Below are positions 46,587 to 55,307 of a stretch of DNA of 64,000 bases, piece after piece; the first letter of the stretch is position 1; each line of letters opens with the position of its first letter. This stretch comes from an uncultured Roseateles sp. GTDB taxonomy: Bacteria > Pseudomonadota > Gammaproteobacteria > Burkholderiales > Burkholderiaceae_C. The notes beneath the pieces were generated by a model, which had not been told where the DNA came from, did no database searches, and saw only the letters and a list, made by a program, of their open reading frames with translations. The stretch spans positions 3,968,001 through 4,032,000 of the forward strand of contig NZ_OY729424.1 of NCBI RefSeq assembly GCF_963422335.1, read 5' to 3'. Made by a program: the position numbers and the translations under genes.

Positions 46587-47762
46587 TCAGGGTGGCGCGG
46601 CGGTCTGGACGGCCCCCGGGGCCCAGGTCCGCGGACCCGGAATGGGGCGAACGCCGACGGGTAGCATGAACTCGGCGGCCGGCAGCAGGGCTTCATCAGG
46701 AACCACTGAACGCTGCCTGAGTCCGGACGAGCCCGAGAGCCGAAAGTCGAGTGCAGCAGGCTCATGCAGAGCCCCTGCCCAGGTGCGTGCATTGCCGACG
46801 GAGCGGCCTTCTAAACCCGAACTGAAGAAGCCCAGGCCGACCCACAGATTGTTGTAGCTGTTGAACTCGAACCCGGCCGGGAATGACGACGCCCAGGTCC
46901 GCACAAACCAGGCCGGCAGCCAGCCGTCGTTGATCAAGGTGTTGTGCGCCATCTCCAGGCGGTTCTGCGGCCAGACATGACCTTCGGCGCCGTAAGCGAT
47001 CAAGGCCGGATTGGCGCTGCCGGCGCCATGTTCGATGATGTTGCCGACGAGCGTGACCCAACCGCCGTTCGGAAAGTCGAGCTCGTAGGAGGCCTGGCCC
47101 TGCCGTCCGTCGTGAATCAGGTTGTAGCGCAGTTCGCTGCGCCGCGCGCGCGACTTGACCAGATGTCCCAGATAGCCGCGCTGAAACCGGCTGCCCTGGA
47201 TGCGCACGCTGGCAATCTGGCCCACATACAGCAGATGCGGCAAGGGATCAGATTGATGAGGAGCCAGCGCAAAGGTGCTGTCTTCGATGCTGAGTTCGGA
47301 GTCCGCGTAGTTGCCGGTCAGGATGCCGTTCTGGTTGTCTTCAAACACGCAGTCCCGCACTTGCAGGCGGCCGCGCTCGAAGCGTATGCCTGCGCCATTG
47401 CCGTCCGGCACGCGGCTGCCCCGGAACTCGATATTGCGGATGGTGAAGTCGCCATGCTTCAGCACCCAGATGGCCTTGGCCTCGGCGCTGTGCCCGGCGG
47501 CGATCAGCACCGGCCGGCCGCCAACGCCCTGCAGCGTGAGCCGCTTTTGCCGCCATACCGCCACATCCGCGCTGTACACGCCGGCGCTGATCTCGACGAT
47601 GTCACCGTCCTGGGCCGATTCCGCCGCCTGCGCGATGTGCTGAAACTCGCCCTGCGGTCCCACGGAGATGATTCTTGCGCTGAGCAAGTCCGGCAGCAGC
47701 AGGCAGGTCCACAGCCCCAGGCGCAAGGCACTGCACCAGCGACCGCGAACGAGCCTGTTCAT
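46587..47762 (-). CDS. Secreted right-handed beta-helix protein
   Basis: 391 residues; ATG 47762 overlaps the stop of the flippase gene (ATGA). A signal peptide (about 1-28) precedes ISVGPQGEFQHIAQAAESAQDGDIVEISAGVY, the usual opening of pectate-lyase-like beta helices. Repeats of about 22-25 residues follow (FTIRNIEFRGS, LQVRDCVFEDNQNGILTG, LSIEDSTFAL, VRIQGSRFQRG, LRYNLIHDG, VTLVGNIIEHG). It may be a polysaccharide lyase, epimerase or binding scaffold acting on the EPS after export, like AlgG/AlgK-type helpers in alginate systems (analogy only). Catalytic residues cannot be assigned. Confidence 0.82.
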   Translation of the reverse strand: MNRLVRGRWCSALRLGLWTCLLLPDLLSARIISVGPQGEFQHIAQAAESAQDGDIVEISAGVYSADVAVWRQKRLTLQGVGGRPVLIAAGHSAEAKAIWVLKHGDFTIRNIEFRGSRVPDGNGAGIRFERGRLQVRDCVFEDNQNGILTGNYADSELSIEDSTFALAPHQSDPLPHLLYVGQIASVRIQGSRFQRGYLGHLVKSRARRSELRYNLIHDGRQGQASYELDFPNGGWVTLVGNIIEHGAGSANPALIAYGAEGHVWPQNRLEMAHNTLINDGWLPAWFVRTWASSFPAGFEFNSYNNLWVGLGFFSSGLEGRSVGNARTWAGALHEPAALDFRLSGSSGLRQRSVVPDEALLPAAEFMLPVGVRPIPGPRTWAPGAVQTAAPP

Positions 47763-49234
47763 TCCTGGTCGGCTGGGCGCACCGCGGCTGTGCCGAACCG
47801 GGCCTTCAATTTGCCGGAGATCAACAGCACTTCTGGCCAGAAGGGGTGGTGGCAAAGCTTGAGGGCGAACAGCCAGACGGCAATCGTGCAGACGCCACAG
47901 CCGAGGAACACGAACAGGAAGTTGCCTTCGGATTGCGTCACGAAGCTGCACAGCAGGGCTGCGGGCAGGGCGGTGATCAGCGTCACCATCGCGCTGGGCA
48001 TGCAGGCCTTGACGACCTCGGCAAAGTGCAGGCCGATGATGCGATGCAAGAAGCGGTGTGACACCCAGGCGCCGAGCAGGGCGGCGATCGCCAGGCCGCC
48101 GCAGGCGCCCGGCAGACCAAACGGAAATACCAACACCAGACTGGACAGGCGCAGACCCTGGACGATGAACTGCAGGCGGTTGCTTTGATCGATGCGGCCC
48201 TCGGCAATCATCACCTCGGTGGCCAGCCAATACGGCAGCTCCAGCACCGCAACCAGGCAGAGGATCTGCGCCAGAGGCACGGAAGGCATCCATTGCGCGC
48301 CGTACAGCAATCGGATGGCGGAAAAAGCCAGTATTCCAATGACAACGAAGAAGGGCCAGCCCACGCCGGTGAGCAGGGTGGTGGCCTTCAGATACCCCGG
48401 CGCCGTGCGTTCGCCCTTGCGCGACTCCTGGGCGAAATAGGGCAGGCACAGGGGCAGGGCGGCGCGCAAGACGGTGCGATTGAAGATCTCCATCAGTCCG
48501 TTGGCACGGCTGAAAAACGCCACCGAAGCCATATCCAGCGCTCGGCCTATCACCGCCTCCGGTGCGCTTTTTCCTATTTGGCCGAAGAAGTAAATCCCCA
48601 TCGCATGCTTCGAAAAGTGGAAGACGTCGGCAAAGCCCTTCAGCGATGGCCACCGAGGGAAGTCCTTGGGACGAAATATGACCGATACCGCGACGGTGAC
48701 AATCAATCCCGCCAGCGACGACAGCGCCAGGCTCAGATAGCTGAAGCCGGCCAGGGCACCGGCCGTGGCGACCAGAAAGGTCGTGATATTGGCCGTGAGG
48801 CCGGCAATGAAGATCGGCCGGTAGTTCAGCTCACGCCGGAAAAACGCCATCGTGACCGCGCCGAACGGCACGAGCAGGAAATTGATGGACTGGATGCGCA
48901 TGACGTCGCCAACGCCCGGCTGGTTGTAAAAAACCGCCGCCGGCCAACTGGCCGCGAAGAACACGGCGGCCATCAGCCAGGAGCTCATGATGTTGGCGGC
49001 AAAAGCGGCGCGAATCTTTTGCTGCGTCAGTACCTTTTCCTGGATCAGGTATTCGCCCAGGCCGAAATCCCGAAACTGGCTGGCCAGGGCCGCCAGCACG
49101 GATGCGACCGCGAAGATACCGATTTCGGACGGGGTGAGCAGGCGGGCAATGATCAGGGTAGAGGCCAGCTGCAGCACCACACCAATGTAGTTGTCCGCGA
49201 GTTGAAAGAGCAGGGAGCGGCGTATGGAGCTCAA
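47759..49234 (-). CDS. Lipid-linked oligosaccharide flippase (Wzx/MOP family)
   Basis: 491 residues, about 14 membrane helices. The N-terminal IARLLTPSEIGIFAVASVLAALASQFRDFGLGEYLIQ is typical of the WzxC-type polysaccharide flippases, and the HFSKHAMGIYFFGQIGKSAPEAVIGRAL segment marks the second half. It should flip the undecaprenyl-linked repeat unit across the inner membrane, before polymerisation by the 37622 product. It is the only flippase in the window. A sigma-54-like element lies 137 bp upstream on the same strand. Confidence 0.92.
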   Translation of the reverse strand: MSSIRRSLLFQLADNYIGVVLQLASTLIIARLLTPSEIGIFAVASVLAALASQFRDFGLGEYLIQEKVLTQQKIRAAFAANIMSSWLMAAVFFAASWPAAVFYNQPGVGDVMRIQSINFLLVPFGAVTMAFFRRELNYRPIFIAGLTANITTFLVATAGALAGFSYLSLALSSLAGLIVTVAVSVIFRPKDFPRWPSLKGFADVFHFSKHAMGIYFFGQIGKSAPEAVIGRALDMASVAFFSRANGLMEIFNRTVLRAALPLCLPYFAQESRKGERTAPGYLKATTLLTGVGWPFFVVIGILAFSAIRLLYGAQWMPSVPLAQILCLVAVLELPYWLATEVMIAEGRIDQSNRLQFIVQGLRLSSLVLVFPFGLPGACGGLAIAALLGAWVSHRFLHRIIGLHFAEVVKACMPSAMVTLITALPAALLCSFVTQSEGNFLFVFLGCGVCTIAVWLFALKLCHHPFWPEVLLISGKLKARFGTAAVRPADQE

Positions 49235-49370
49235 GTGAGGGTCTCAGTTTTCAAAAAGGGCAGGCGACTCATCGGGCCGCTCGGATTCTCAGCGAATAAC
49301 GCCCTGGCGCGGATGCGGCCCCGCACTGTCACACAGCGATGTAGCAGGCGCAAGGCGACCTGTGAGAGAA

Positions 49371-49386
49371 AGCACGGCAGCTGCCA
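49371..49386 (-). promoter_or_regulatory. Possible sigma-54 promoter before flippase gene
   Basis: The minus strand reads TGGCAGCTGCCGTGCT: TGGCA and TGCT match sigma-54 -24 and -12 elements at exact GG-N10-GC spacing. It lies in the 200-bp gap between esterase and flippase genes. No TGTCGG-N5-TTTACA box was found upstream, so PrsR control is not supported. Confidence 0.4.
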
Positions 49387-49434
49387 ATTAGTTTGCTCGG
49401 CTTGCCGATACCGCGCCCGGACGAAGGGCGGCGG

Positions 49435-50358
49435 TCACGGTGCAGTGCCTCTGGCGTGAACCTGTATCAGCCCGGCCCAGGCTTGTGCGGCCCGCTTCAG
49501 GCCGCCGGCACTCAGATGGCAGCCATCGCTGCGGTTTGCCTCGCCGAGCAGGGTGTCGGTGTCCGGGCCGGCCAAGAAGCGTGGGTCGAGCGTAACGGCT
49601 TGCTCAAGCGCACGCCGGATACCCGGGTGAGGCGGGGAGCGGCACAGCGTCGAGCGGGCCAGCATGATCGGAGCGTCCGTGCCGGCGCCGTCCAGCAAGG
49701 AGGCGAGTCGCATCAGCTCGTGCAGATAGGCCTCGGGCGGGGCATCGATGCGTGCATCGGCTTCGCCTTGCTGCCAGAGCACCAGATCTGGTTTCAGGCC
49801 GAGTTGCACCATCGACTTGATCTGCTGGCTCAGGCGTTTGGCGAGCGCCCCCTCCGGCCGGGTCCAGTCGTCGATGCGGGTTGCATCGACAGCCAGTACC
49901 GACAGCACGACCGGGCGTCCGCCCAGGGCCGGACTCAGCAGCGCCGGGAGGCCGCGCCAGATGCTGCCGCCCTCGCCGGTCGCTCCGGGCAGCGGATCCT
50001 GCGCCATCACGCAGTCCGCGCCGGACACGAGCATGACAGGCTCGTCGTCGGACCGGAACCGGCTGCCATGATTGCCTGCATTCGATTGGCCCAGCGCCAG
50101 CAACACCAGAGGCTTGCGCCGCGCCCAGTCGTCGCAGGCCGCCCGGGGTTCCGAGCGGAGCGGAACGATGCGTGCCAGCTGGGCCTCGAGTTGAAGGTTC
50201 TGGCGGTGTTGGCGGTAAAAATGGCGCCCGCCCGCCGCGAGCGCGATCACCAGCAAGACGACCAGCAAAACCACCAGCGGGCCCAGAAATCGCCGTCGCC
50301 GGGGCGAGCGCCTCACTGGGAGCGGGCTTTGTGCCGGCGGTAGCTGCCGCGTATCCAT
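49435..50358 (-). CDS. Membrane-anchored SGNH/sialate O-acetylesterase-like protein
   Basis: 307 residues from ATG 50358 (a TTG 24 bases upstream is possible). A basic N-terminus and one membrane segment (about 25-45) anchor it with the catalytic part outside. SGNH blocks: ALGQSNAGNHG (Ser, block I), LWQQGEAD (block III type) and DGCHLSAGG (block V with Asp and His). This is the sialate O-acetylesterase type of carbohydrate esterase. It would remove O-acetyl groups from the EPS. The gene overlaps the acyltransferase gene by 46 bases; the pair could add and remove the same ester. Confidence 0.87.
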   Translation of the reverse strand: MDTRQLPPAQSPLPVRRSPRRRRFLGPLVVLLVVLLVIALAAGGRHFYRQHRQNLQLEAQLARIVPLRSEPRAACDDWARRKPLVLLALGQSNAGNHGSRFRSDDEPVMLVSGADCVMAQDPLPGATGEGGSIWRGLPALLSPALGGRPVVLSVLAVDATRIDDWTRPEGALAKRLSQQIKSMVQLGLKPDLVLWQQGEADARIDAPPEAYLHELMRLASLLDGAGTDAPIMLARSTLCRSPPHPGIRRALEQAVTLDPRFLAGPDTDTLLGEANRSDGCHLSAGGLKRAAQAWAGLIQVHARGTAP

Positions 50359-51398
50359 GCCATCGTGGGCTGCTCCACCCAACGCGTTACCGCCGTGGCC
50401 AGGGCCAGGCTGAAAGCCAGCGCGAGCAGGACGCCCAGATCAATGGGGATGCCCAGCTTGTCGAACTGAAGTTGCAGACTCCAGCCGATGTTTTCATGCA
50501 CCAGGTAGAGCGGGTAGGAGATCGTTCCCAGCCAGACAAACAGCCGGCGGCGCAGCAAGGGCAGGCGCCCGCTGGCGGCCAGATAGACCGCTGCGCCCAG
50601 CACGCAGCTCAGGGCGCCCAGAAACAGCGACTCGGTGACCAGCAGCGTCAAAACGGCACATGCTGCGGTGACGAGGGACTCGCTCCGCGCCGTCGCGTAC
50701 CGGTTGCTGATGAACAGGTAAATGGAAATGCCCAGGGCGAACCAGGGAATGTATTGAAGAATCAGGATTCTGGACAGGGTCCAGGACAGTTCAATGCCAA
50801 ACCATTCATTTGCCAGGAAATACACCAAGCGCAAAAACAGAAAGCCGAGCAGAAACCGGTGTATCTGATTCAGGCGCTGCATTCTATACAGCAGCAGCAT
50901 TCCGCAATAAAACAGCAGTTCGACCTCCAGCGTCCAATAAGCGCCATCCACATGGGGAATGCGGAACAGCCCATGGAGCATCAACATATTCCCGATGGCC
51001 GTGCCCAAGTCAACGGTTTTGCCGGGCAGGCCGAGCCAATGGGTGATCGAAAAGGTCAGGAAAATGGCAAACCAATAGGTCGGGAACAGCCGGCTGAAGC
51101 GTGACACGACAAAATCCATCGGGCGGGTGGTTCGTTCCAGCGTCATGAAAATGACGAACCCGCTGATGATGAAGAACAGGTTCACGCCATAGTGCCCGTG
51201 GCTGAACGACACGGCCGGAGTGCCCGACTCGGGGTAGAGCGCAACAAAGCGCGAGGTGTAGTGGAACAAGACCACGGCCATCGCGGCAATGCCGCGCAAG
51301 GCGTCGATTTCCTGCATCCGTTGCGCGCGCGCTGGCGCCAGCTCGGACGGGCTCGTCTGGATTGCAGCGATGGCGGGGGCTTGCATGCGTGGAGGCAT
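50313..51398 (-). CDS. Acyltransferase 3 family (OafA/YrhL type) protein
   Basis: 361 residues with about ten membrane helices. The start EIDALRGIAAMAVVLFHY is the family signature, with RFSRLFPTYWFAIF as the second conserved block (R and the aromatic pair). These integral-membrane enzymes move acetyl or succinyl groups from the cytoplasm onto exported polysaccharide. It is followed, with an overlap, by the esterase gene. Confidence 0.92.
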   Translation of the reverse strand: MPPRMQAPAIAAIQTSPSELAPARAQRMQEIDALRGIAAMAVVLFHYTSRFVALYPESGTPAVSFSHGHYGVNLFFIISGFVIFMTLERTTRPMDFVVSRFSRLFPTYWFAIFLTFSITHWLGLPGKTVDLGTAIGNMLMLHGLFRIPHVDGAYWTLEVELLFYCGMLLLYRMQRLNQIHRFLLGFLFLRLVYFLANEWFGIELSWTLSRILILQYIPWFALGISIYLFISNRYATARSESLVTAACAVLTLLVTESLFLGALSCVLGAAVYLAASGRLPLLRRRLFVWLGTISYPLYLVHENIGWSLQLQFDKLGIPIDLGVLLALAFSLALATAVTRWVEQPTMAWIRGSYRRHKARSQ

Positions 51399-51413
51399 CC
51401 TTGTTCTTGAGTC

Positions 51414-53579
51414 TCAGCGTGCAGGTTTGTGGGCTGGCTTGCGTCCACTGACCGGCGGTCTCAACTTCCTGAGTCGCGCCACGATAGGCTTGAGGCTGCG
51501 CCACAGTACCTCGCGTACCAGACTCACCAGGCCGCGCGGCGAGCGAGGGTTGTAGGCAATGATGCCCCAGCGTTCGCGCCGGTCGCTCATCCAGGTTTGT
51601 TTGTAGGGGTCGTCACCGATCAAGTAGTCAACCTCGCTGACCTTGTCGACCTCCATCACATGCTGCATCAGCATGGCGGTCAACAAAGTGCCCGGGGAAT
51701 AGGCCTTGTAGGCCTCGTCATAGGCCACCTTGTAGATATCGGCCTTGCCATGAGCGACGATCCAGATCTGCGCGGCAATGGCCTTGCCTTCGAGCCAGAC
51801 GACACCCAGACGCAACCAGCCTCGCCGGGCGCAGGTCCTGAGCAAGCCGGGGACGAAGGCCTGGTGCGGCTCACTCTTCTTCCAGCTTGCCGCATAGACC
51901 TGCTCGTAGGCCTGCAGGCCGCGTTCCAGATCCTCGACCTTGATCAACTCCAGCCAGCCACCATCACCCGCGAGTTTCTTGCCCATGCGCGAGATGGTAT
52001 TTCGCTGCTTGCCCGTGCGGCTCAGCAAATAGCTGCTCCAGTTGCTTTTGACTTTGAGATACCAATTGCCGAAGGAATAGTATTGAAATGGCATCAGGCC
52101 AGCGCCGCCCATGGCGTTGAGCAGCATTCTGTAGACCGAGCTGTTGGGGTCCATCGGGGCCAGGGAGAGGGAGTCGAACCAGGGATTGGCATGGCGCACC
52201 GCCTTGATCAAGGGCACCAGATCAAAAGCCTTCAGGCCCGGACGGACGACGGGTGCGTAGAGTGCGGTGTAGTAGTTGCTCAATGACTCGATCCGGGTCG
52301 CCAAGAATTTCTTGGATACCAGAATCGGCAGGGCGGCGATGGGTACTTCATCGCGGTAGAGCACGAACACCTGCACACCCGGATGCTTGGGGAAGACGGT
52401 ATCAACAAGATTTTTATACCAGTCAAACCCAAGCTGGAAACTGATGCTTTCCGCGCTGACGAAGAAACGCCGCACTTCAGGTGTGAACTCGCTGGGATGG
52501 AGAAACACCTTGATCGTGTGCTCGGCCGTCGCGTCGGGCTTGCGTTGGTTGACGCCTATGATTTGCCGACCGATGCGCAGCGTCGAGAGAATATTCTGGA
52601 CCGACCGGTTTCGGTAAAAACTGACGTGACGGATCCAGCGTTGTCCGGTCGACCAGGCCAGCTGGTCGTGGCTGGCGTTGGTGTAGAACTCGATTTTTCC
52701 GCCCGGATGGGTGTCGAAAGCACGCTCGATCGCCAGGCGCAACAACAGCCGGCCCGGCGCATAGGCCGAATAGGCCTCGCGATAGGTGGTCTTGAGCATC
52801 ACGATCATCCCCTCGTCGGCAATTGCCAGTCGGGACGCAACCAACTCGTCACCAAACCACAACTCAAAAGCGATGGCCTGCTGGGTCTTCGCAAACCGGG
52901 TCATGATCTCCTGGTAGAACACCTCTTGACGTTCGTCGCTGCCGACTGCCGTGCCGTGCTGTCCTTTCCAGCCATCGGCCTCCAGCGTGGCATAGCGTGA
53001 AACGGCAGCATCCATTTCATGAGGGTCGACGATCTGCACGAAGCGCGGCTCCGCGTGGTCGGCCAATTCCCGACGCCGGTAACGCTCGATGTTCTGTATC
53101 AGCTTCTTCGGGCGATTGGCCCAGTAGCTGGCGAAGTCACCTTGCAGGTCGATGTTCATCGTCAGCGAATGAGCCACGTGATTGGCGCCGTTGGTGCCTT
53201 CGGCAATCAGATTGCCGTAATCAGGGTCATTGCAGAGAAAGTCGAGCTCGCCCACCAGGCCCGGGAGTTGGCGAATCAGGCCCTCCACTTGAGCCGGGGT
53301 CTGTATCAGGGCGGGCCCCATTGGAGCTTGCGCGGGTAGGAAGGTGGTCCAAAGTCCGGGCGCGCCGGGACGGATCAGGCACATTGCTTCGATCACGCCC
53401 GCACACTGAAGCATGCACAGGTGCTCGGTGCCGTTGGCATAGTGCTTCAGCAGTGCATCGACGAAGTGGCTTCGCAGCAGCGGATGCGTGTCGAACAGGC
53501 GTTGATTCAGCGCATCCCAGCTGTCCGAATAGGCGCCCAGCGATCCCTGCAGCGGGTGAACTGTCCAGCGCGGGTCCAT
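51414..53579 (-). CDS. Tandem double GNAT (FemAB/CelD-like) protein
   Basis: 721 residues from ATG 53579; the frame extends upstream only into the TPR gene. It holds two complete Acetyltransf_6/FemAB-like units. Unit 1 (about 1-345) contains KKLIQNIERYRRREL, LEADGWKGQHGTAVG and MIVMLKTTYREAYSAYAPGRLLLRLAIERAF. Unit 2 (about 360-690) contains KQRNTISRMGKKL, YAASWKKSEPH and ADIYKVAYDEAYKAYSPGTLLTAMLMQHVM. The matching KxxYxEAY..Y.PG..L blocks show an internal duplication. FemAB enzymes bind large aminoacyl donors, so two units could work in sequence. It lies in the minus-strand operon between TPR and acyltransferase genes. Confidence 0.85.
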   Translation of the reverse strand: MDPRWTVHPLQGSLGAYSDSWDALNQRLFDTHPLLRSHFVDALLKHYANGTEHLCMLQCAGVIEAMCLIRPGAPGLWTTFLPAQAPMGPALIQTPAQVEGLIRQLPGLVGELDFLCNDPDYGNLIAEGTNGANHVAHSLTMNIDLQGDFASYWANRPKKLIQNIERYRRRELADHAEPRFVQIVDPHEMDAAVSRYATLEADGWKGQHGTAVGSDERQEVFYQEIMTRFAKTQQAIAFELWFGDELVASRLAIADEGMIVMLKTTYREAYSAYAPGRLLLRLAIERAFDTHPGGKIEFYTNASHDQLAWSTGQRWIRHVSFYRNRSVQNILSTLRIGRQIIGVNQRKPDATAEHTIKVFLHPSEFTPEVRRFFVSAESISFQLGFDWYKNLVDTVFPKHPGVQVFVLYRDEVPIAALPILVSKKFLATRIESLSNYYTALYAPVVRPGLKAFDLVPLIKAVRHANPWFDSLSLAPMDPNSSVYRMLLNAMGGAGLMPFQYYSFGNWYLKVKSNWSSYLLSRTGKQRNTISRMGKKLAGDGGWLELIKVEDLERGLQAYEQVYAASWKKSEPHQAFVPGLLRTCARRGWLRLGVVWLEGKAIAAQIWIVAHGKADIYKVAYDEAYKAYSPGTLLTAMLMQHVMEVDKVSEVDYLIGDDPYKQTWMSDRRERWGIIAYNPRSPRGLVSLVREVLWRSLKPIVARLRKLRPPVSGRKPAHKPAR

Positions 53580-53590
53580 GCCAGCCTGAT

Positions 53591-54394
53591 TCAACGCGTG
53601 CCTTGGGGCTGGGAAGCGGCGGGCAAGGGCGCAGCCGGGCTTGAGGCCGGTTCGGCTGCAGCTCCGATGTCGACAGCGTCGGCCGGCTCCTGCCACTTGC
53701 CTTGCGCCTTCAGCTGCTCACTCAGTCCGGCCGTACGAAGACCGAGCTTCAGCGCCGTGTGCGCCTGTGCCAGGGCCTTGTCGTAGTCCTTGATGTCGAA
53801 GTAGATCAGGCCGGCGTTGTAGTGCGTGAAGGCGTTGTCGCCGGCCATCTTGACAGACAGGTCCAACTGGCCGCGGGCTTCCTCGAGGCGATCGTTCTTG
53901 TGCAGGTAGATGGCGTACATCATGCGCACGATGGTGTCGTCGGGTTGAAACCGGATGGCACGTTCGAACCAGCACTCAACCGGGAATTCAGCGCCCTTGG
54001 GCTGTTGCGTCTTGAGCTTTTCGCCCAGGCGCATCATCGCCAGCAGCGCGCGATGATGGTTTGGGAAGGCCCGCAGTGCAAAGCTCAAGTCGCCGCCGAT
54101 GGTGGTACTGACGCCGCGTATCAAGGCCTCGGCTTCTGGTGAAAAATGGGCGTCGTTGACCAGCTTGAGCAGTTGCCCGTGCGGGCGGCTCTCTCCAAAT
54201 GGCGGCTTGAAATGGTCTGCACGGTAGTCGAAGGGGCCGAAGCGCCCGGCCACCGCTGCCAGTGAGCCGCAGGCCTCGCTGGACACCTGGGCATGTGCCT
54301 GGACCCACCCGAGCAGCACAAGGACAAGGCAAGCCCGGGCCCGCATGCCCAGCCACATGCCGGCACTGCAGATTGACTTGTGTAGGACGATCAT
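53591..54394 (-). CDS. Secreted TPR protein
   Basis: 267 residues from ATG 54394, which has GGAG seven bases upstream; an ATG 18 bases earlier lacks one. A signal peptide (about 1-36, ending AHAQ) leads into a domain with ACGSLAAVAGRFGPFDYR and two or three TPR-like repeats (PNHHRALLAMMRLGEKL, DDTIVRMMYAIYLHKN, NAFTHYNAGLIYFDIKDYDKAL). The tail is Ala/Pro-rich. Periplasmic TPR proteins of this sort often scaffold EPS complexes. The function is otherwise unknown. Confidence 0.82.
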   Translation of the reverse strand: MIVLHKSICSAGMWLGMRARACLVLVLLGWVQAHAQVSSEACGSLAAVAGRFGPFDYRADHFKPPFGESRPHGQLLKLVNDAHFSPEAEALIRGVSTTIGGDLSFALRAFPNHHRALLAMMRLGEKLKTQQPKGAEFPVECWFERAIRFQPDDTIVRMMYAIYLHKNDRLEEARGQLDLSVKMAGDNAFTHYNAGLIYFDIKDYDKALAQAHTALKLGLRTAGLSEQLKAQGKWQEPADAVDIGAAAEPASSPAAPLPAASQPQGTR

Positions 54395-54449
54395 CGAATC
54401 ACTCCAGGCCAAAGGCCGCTATGGCACTGCACTTGGGGATATTACAAGG

Positions 54450-55307
54450 CTATGAACTGGCCCCGCCGCGGCGGCCCAGCCAGGTCAGTACATGATCTTC
54501 CGCCAACCGGCGTGCTGCCATGCCCGAGCAGGTGTGGTCCAGCCCTGGCATGTGCTGGGTGGACAAACCGGGACGAGACAGCGCCTTCGACCAGGCCGCA
54601 TCCGTGCTGGCATAGTCCATGAACTCCTTCGCCGTGTAGTCGTCTCCGCTCAAGAGCAGCAGGATATCGCCGCGAAAGCCGTGCCAGGCGCTGGCCATGC
54701 GATCCTGGAACGAGGCCTGCGCGTTGGGGCCTGGGCGATTCCTGCTGAACGTCAGTTTCAGGCTGTGCAGCAACCCGCTCAGCGCCTGCCCGGCGACTTT
54801 GCCGCTCAGCAACTTGAGCCAGAACTCCTTTTGCTTCAGGCGCTGCAGGTAGTAGTGTTTGATCTGAGTGCGTGCCAGGCTGGTTTCGGAGCGCACCCAA
54901 GGATTGAGCAGGCACAGGCCTTGAACCCTGGGATCTTGTCGCTGCTGGCAGTACAGCAGCGCGGCCGAAGCGCCGTCGCACAAGCCCCACAGCACCACAT
55001 CCTGGAATGTGATCTGCGCCTGCAGGGCATTGATGGCCGCAGCCACATCGTCGCTGACCTGCTCGAAGCTGCGCTGGGCGCCGCCGCTGTCGCCCATGCC
55101 CCGGTAGTCGAATCGCAGGACGGGATAGCCGGCCTCGGCCAGACGCCTGGACAACAGCACAAACTGGCGATGGCTGCCGACCCGGTACTGCGGGCCACCC
55201 ACGATCACCAGCACTGCCGTGGGCTTGGGCGACTCCGGCGCCGCGAGGATGGCGGCCAAAGGCTCGGTGCCGCAGGTCACGGACAGTACGGATTCCTGGT
55301 AGTTCAT
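54450..55307 (-). CDS. XrtA-associated hydrolase 1 (alpha/beta hydrolase)
   Basis: 285 residues. Alpha/beta-hydrolase features: oxyanion strand VLVIVGGPQYRVGSHRQF, YPVLRFDYRGMGDSGG, and the nucleophile elbow GLCDGAS, where Cys stands in place of the usual Ser. The acid and His are likely in LLLSGDDYTAKEF and GLDHTCSG. This is the exosortase A-associated hydrolase 1 family (TIGR03100-like). It may act as a thioesterase or acyltransferase on carrier-bound groups, because a Cys nucleophile suits acyl transfer. Its ATG overlaps the stop of hydrolase 2. Confidence 0.9.
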   Translation of the reverse strand: MNYQESVLSVTCGTEPLAAILAAPESPKPTAVLVIVGGPQYRVGSHRQFVLLSRRLAEAGYPVLRFDYRGMGDSGGAQRSFEQVSDDVAAAINALQAQITFQDVVLWGLCDGASAALLYCQQRQDPRVQGLCLLNPWVRSETSLARTQIKHYYLQRLKQKEFWLKLLSGKVAGQALSGLLHSLKLTFSRNRPGPNAQASFQDRMASAWHGFRGDILLLLSGDDYTAKEFMDYASTDAAWSKALSRPGLSTQHMPGLDHTCSGMAARRLAEDHVLTWLGRRGGASS

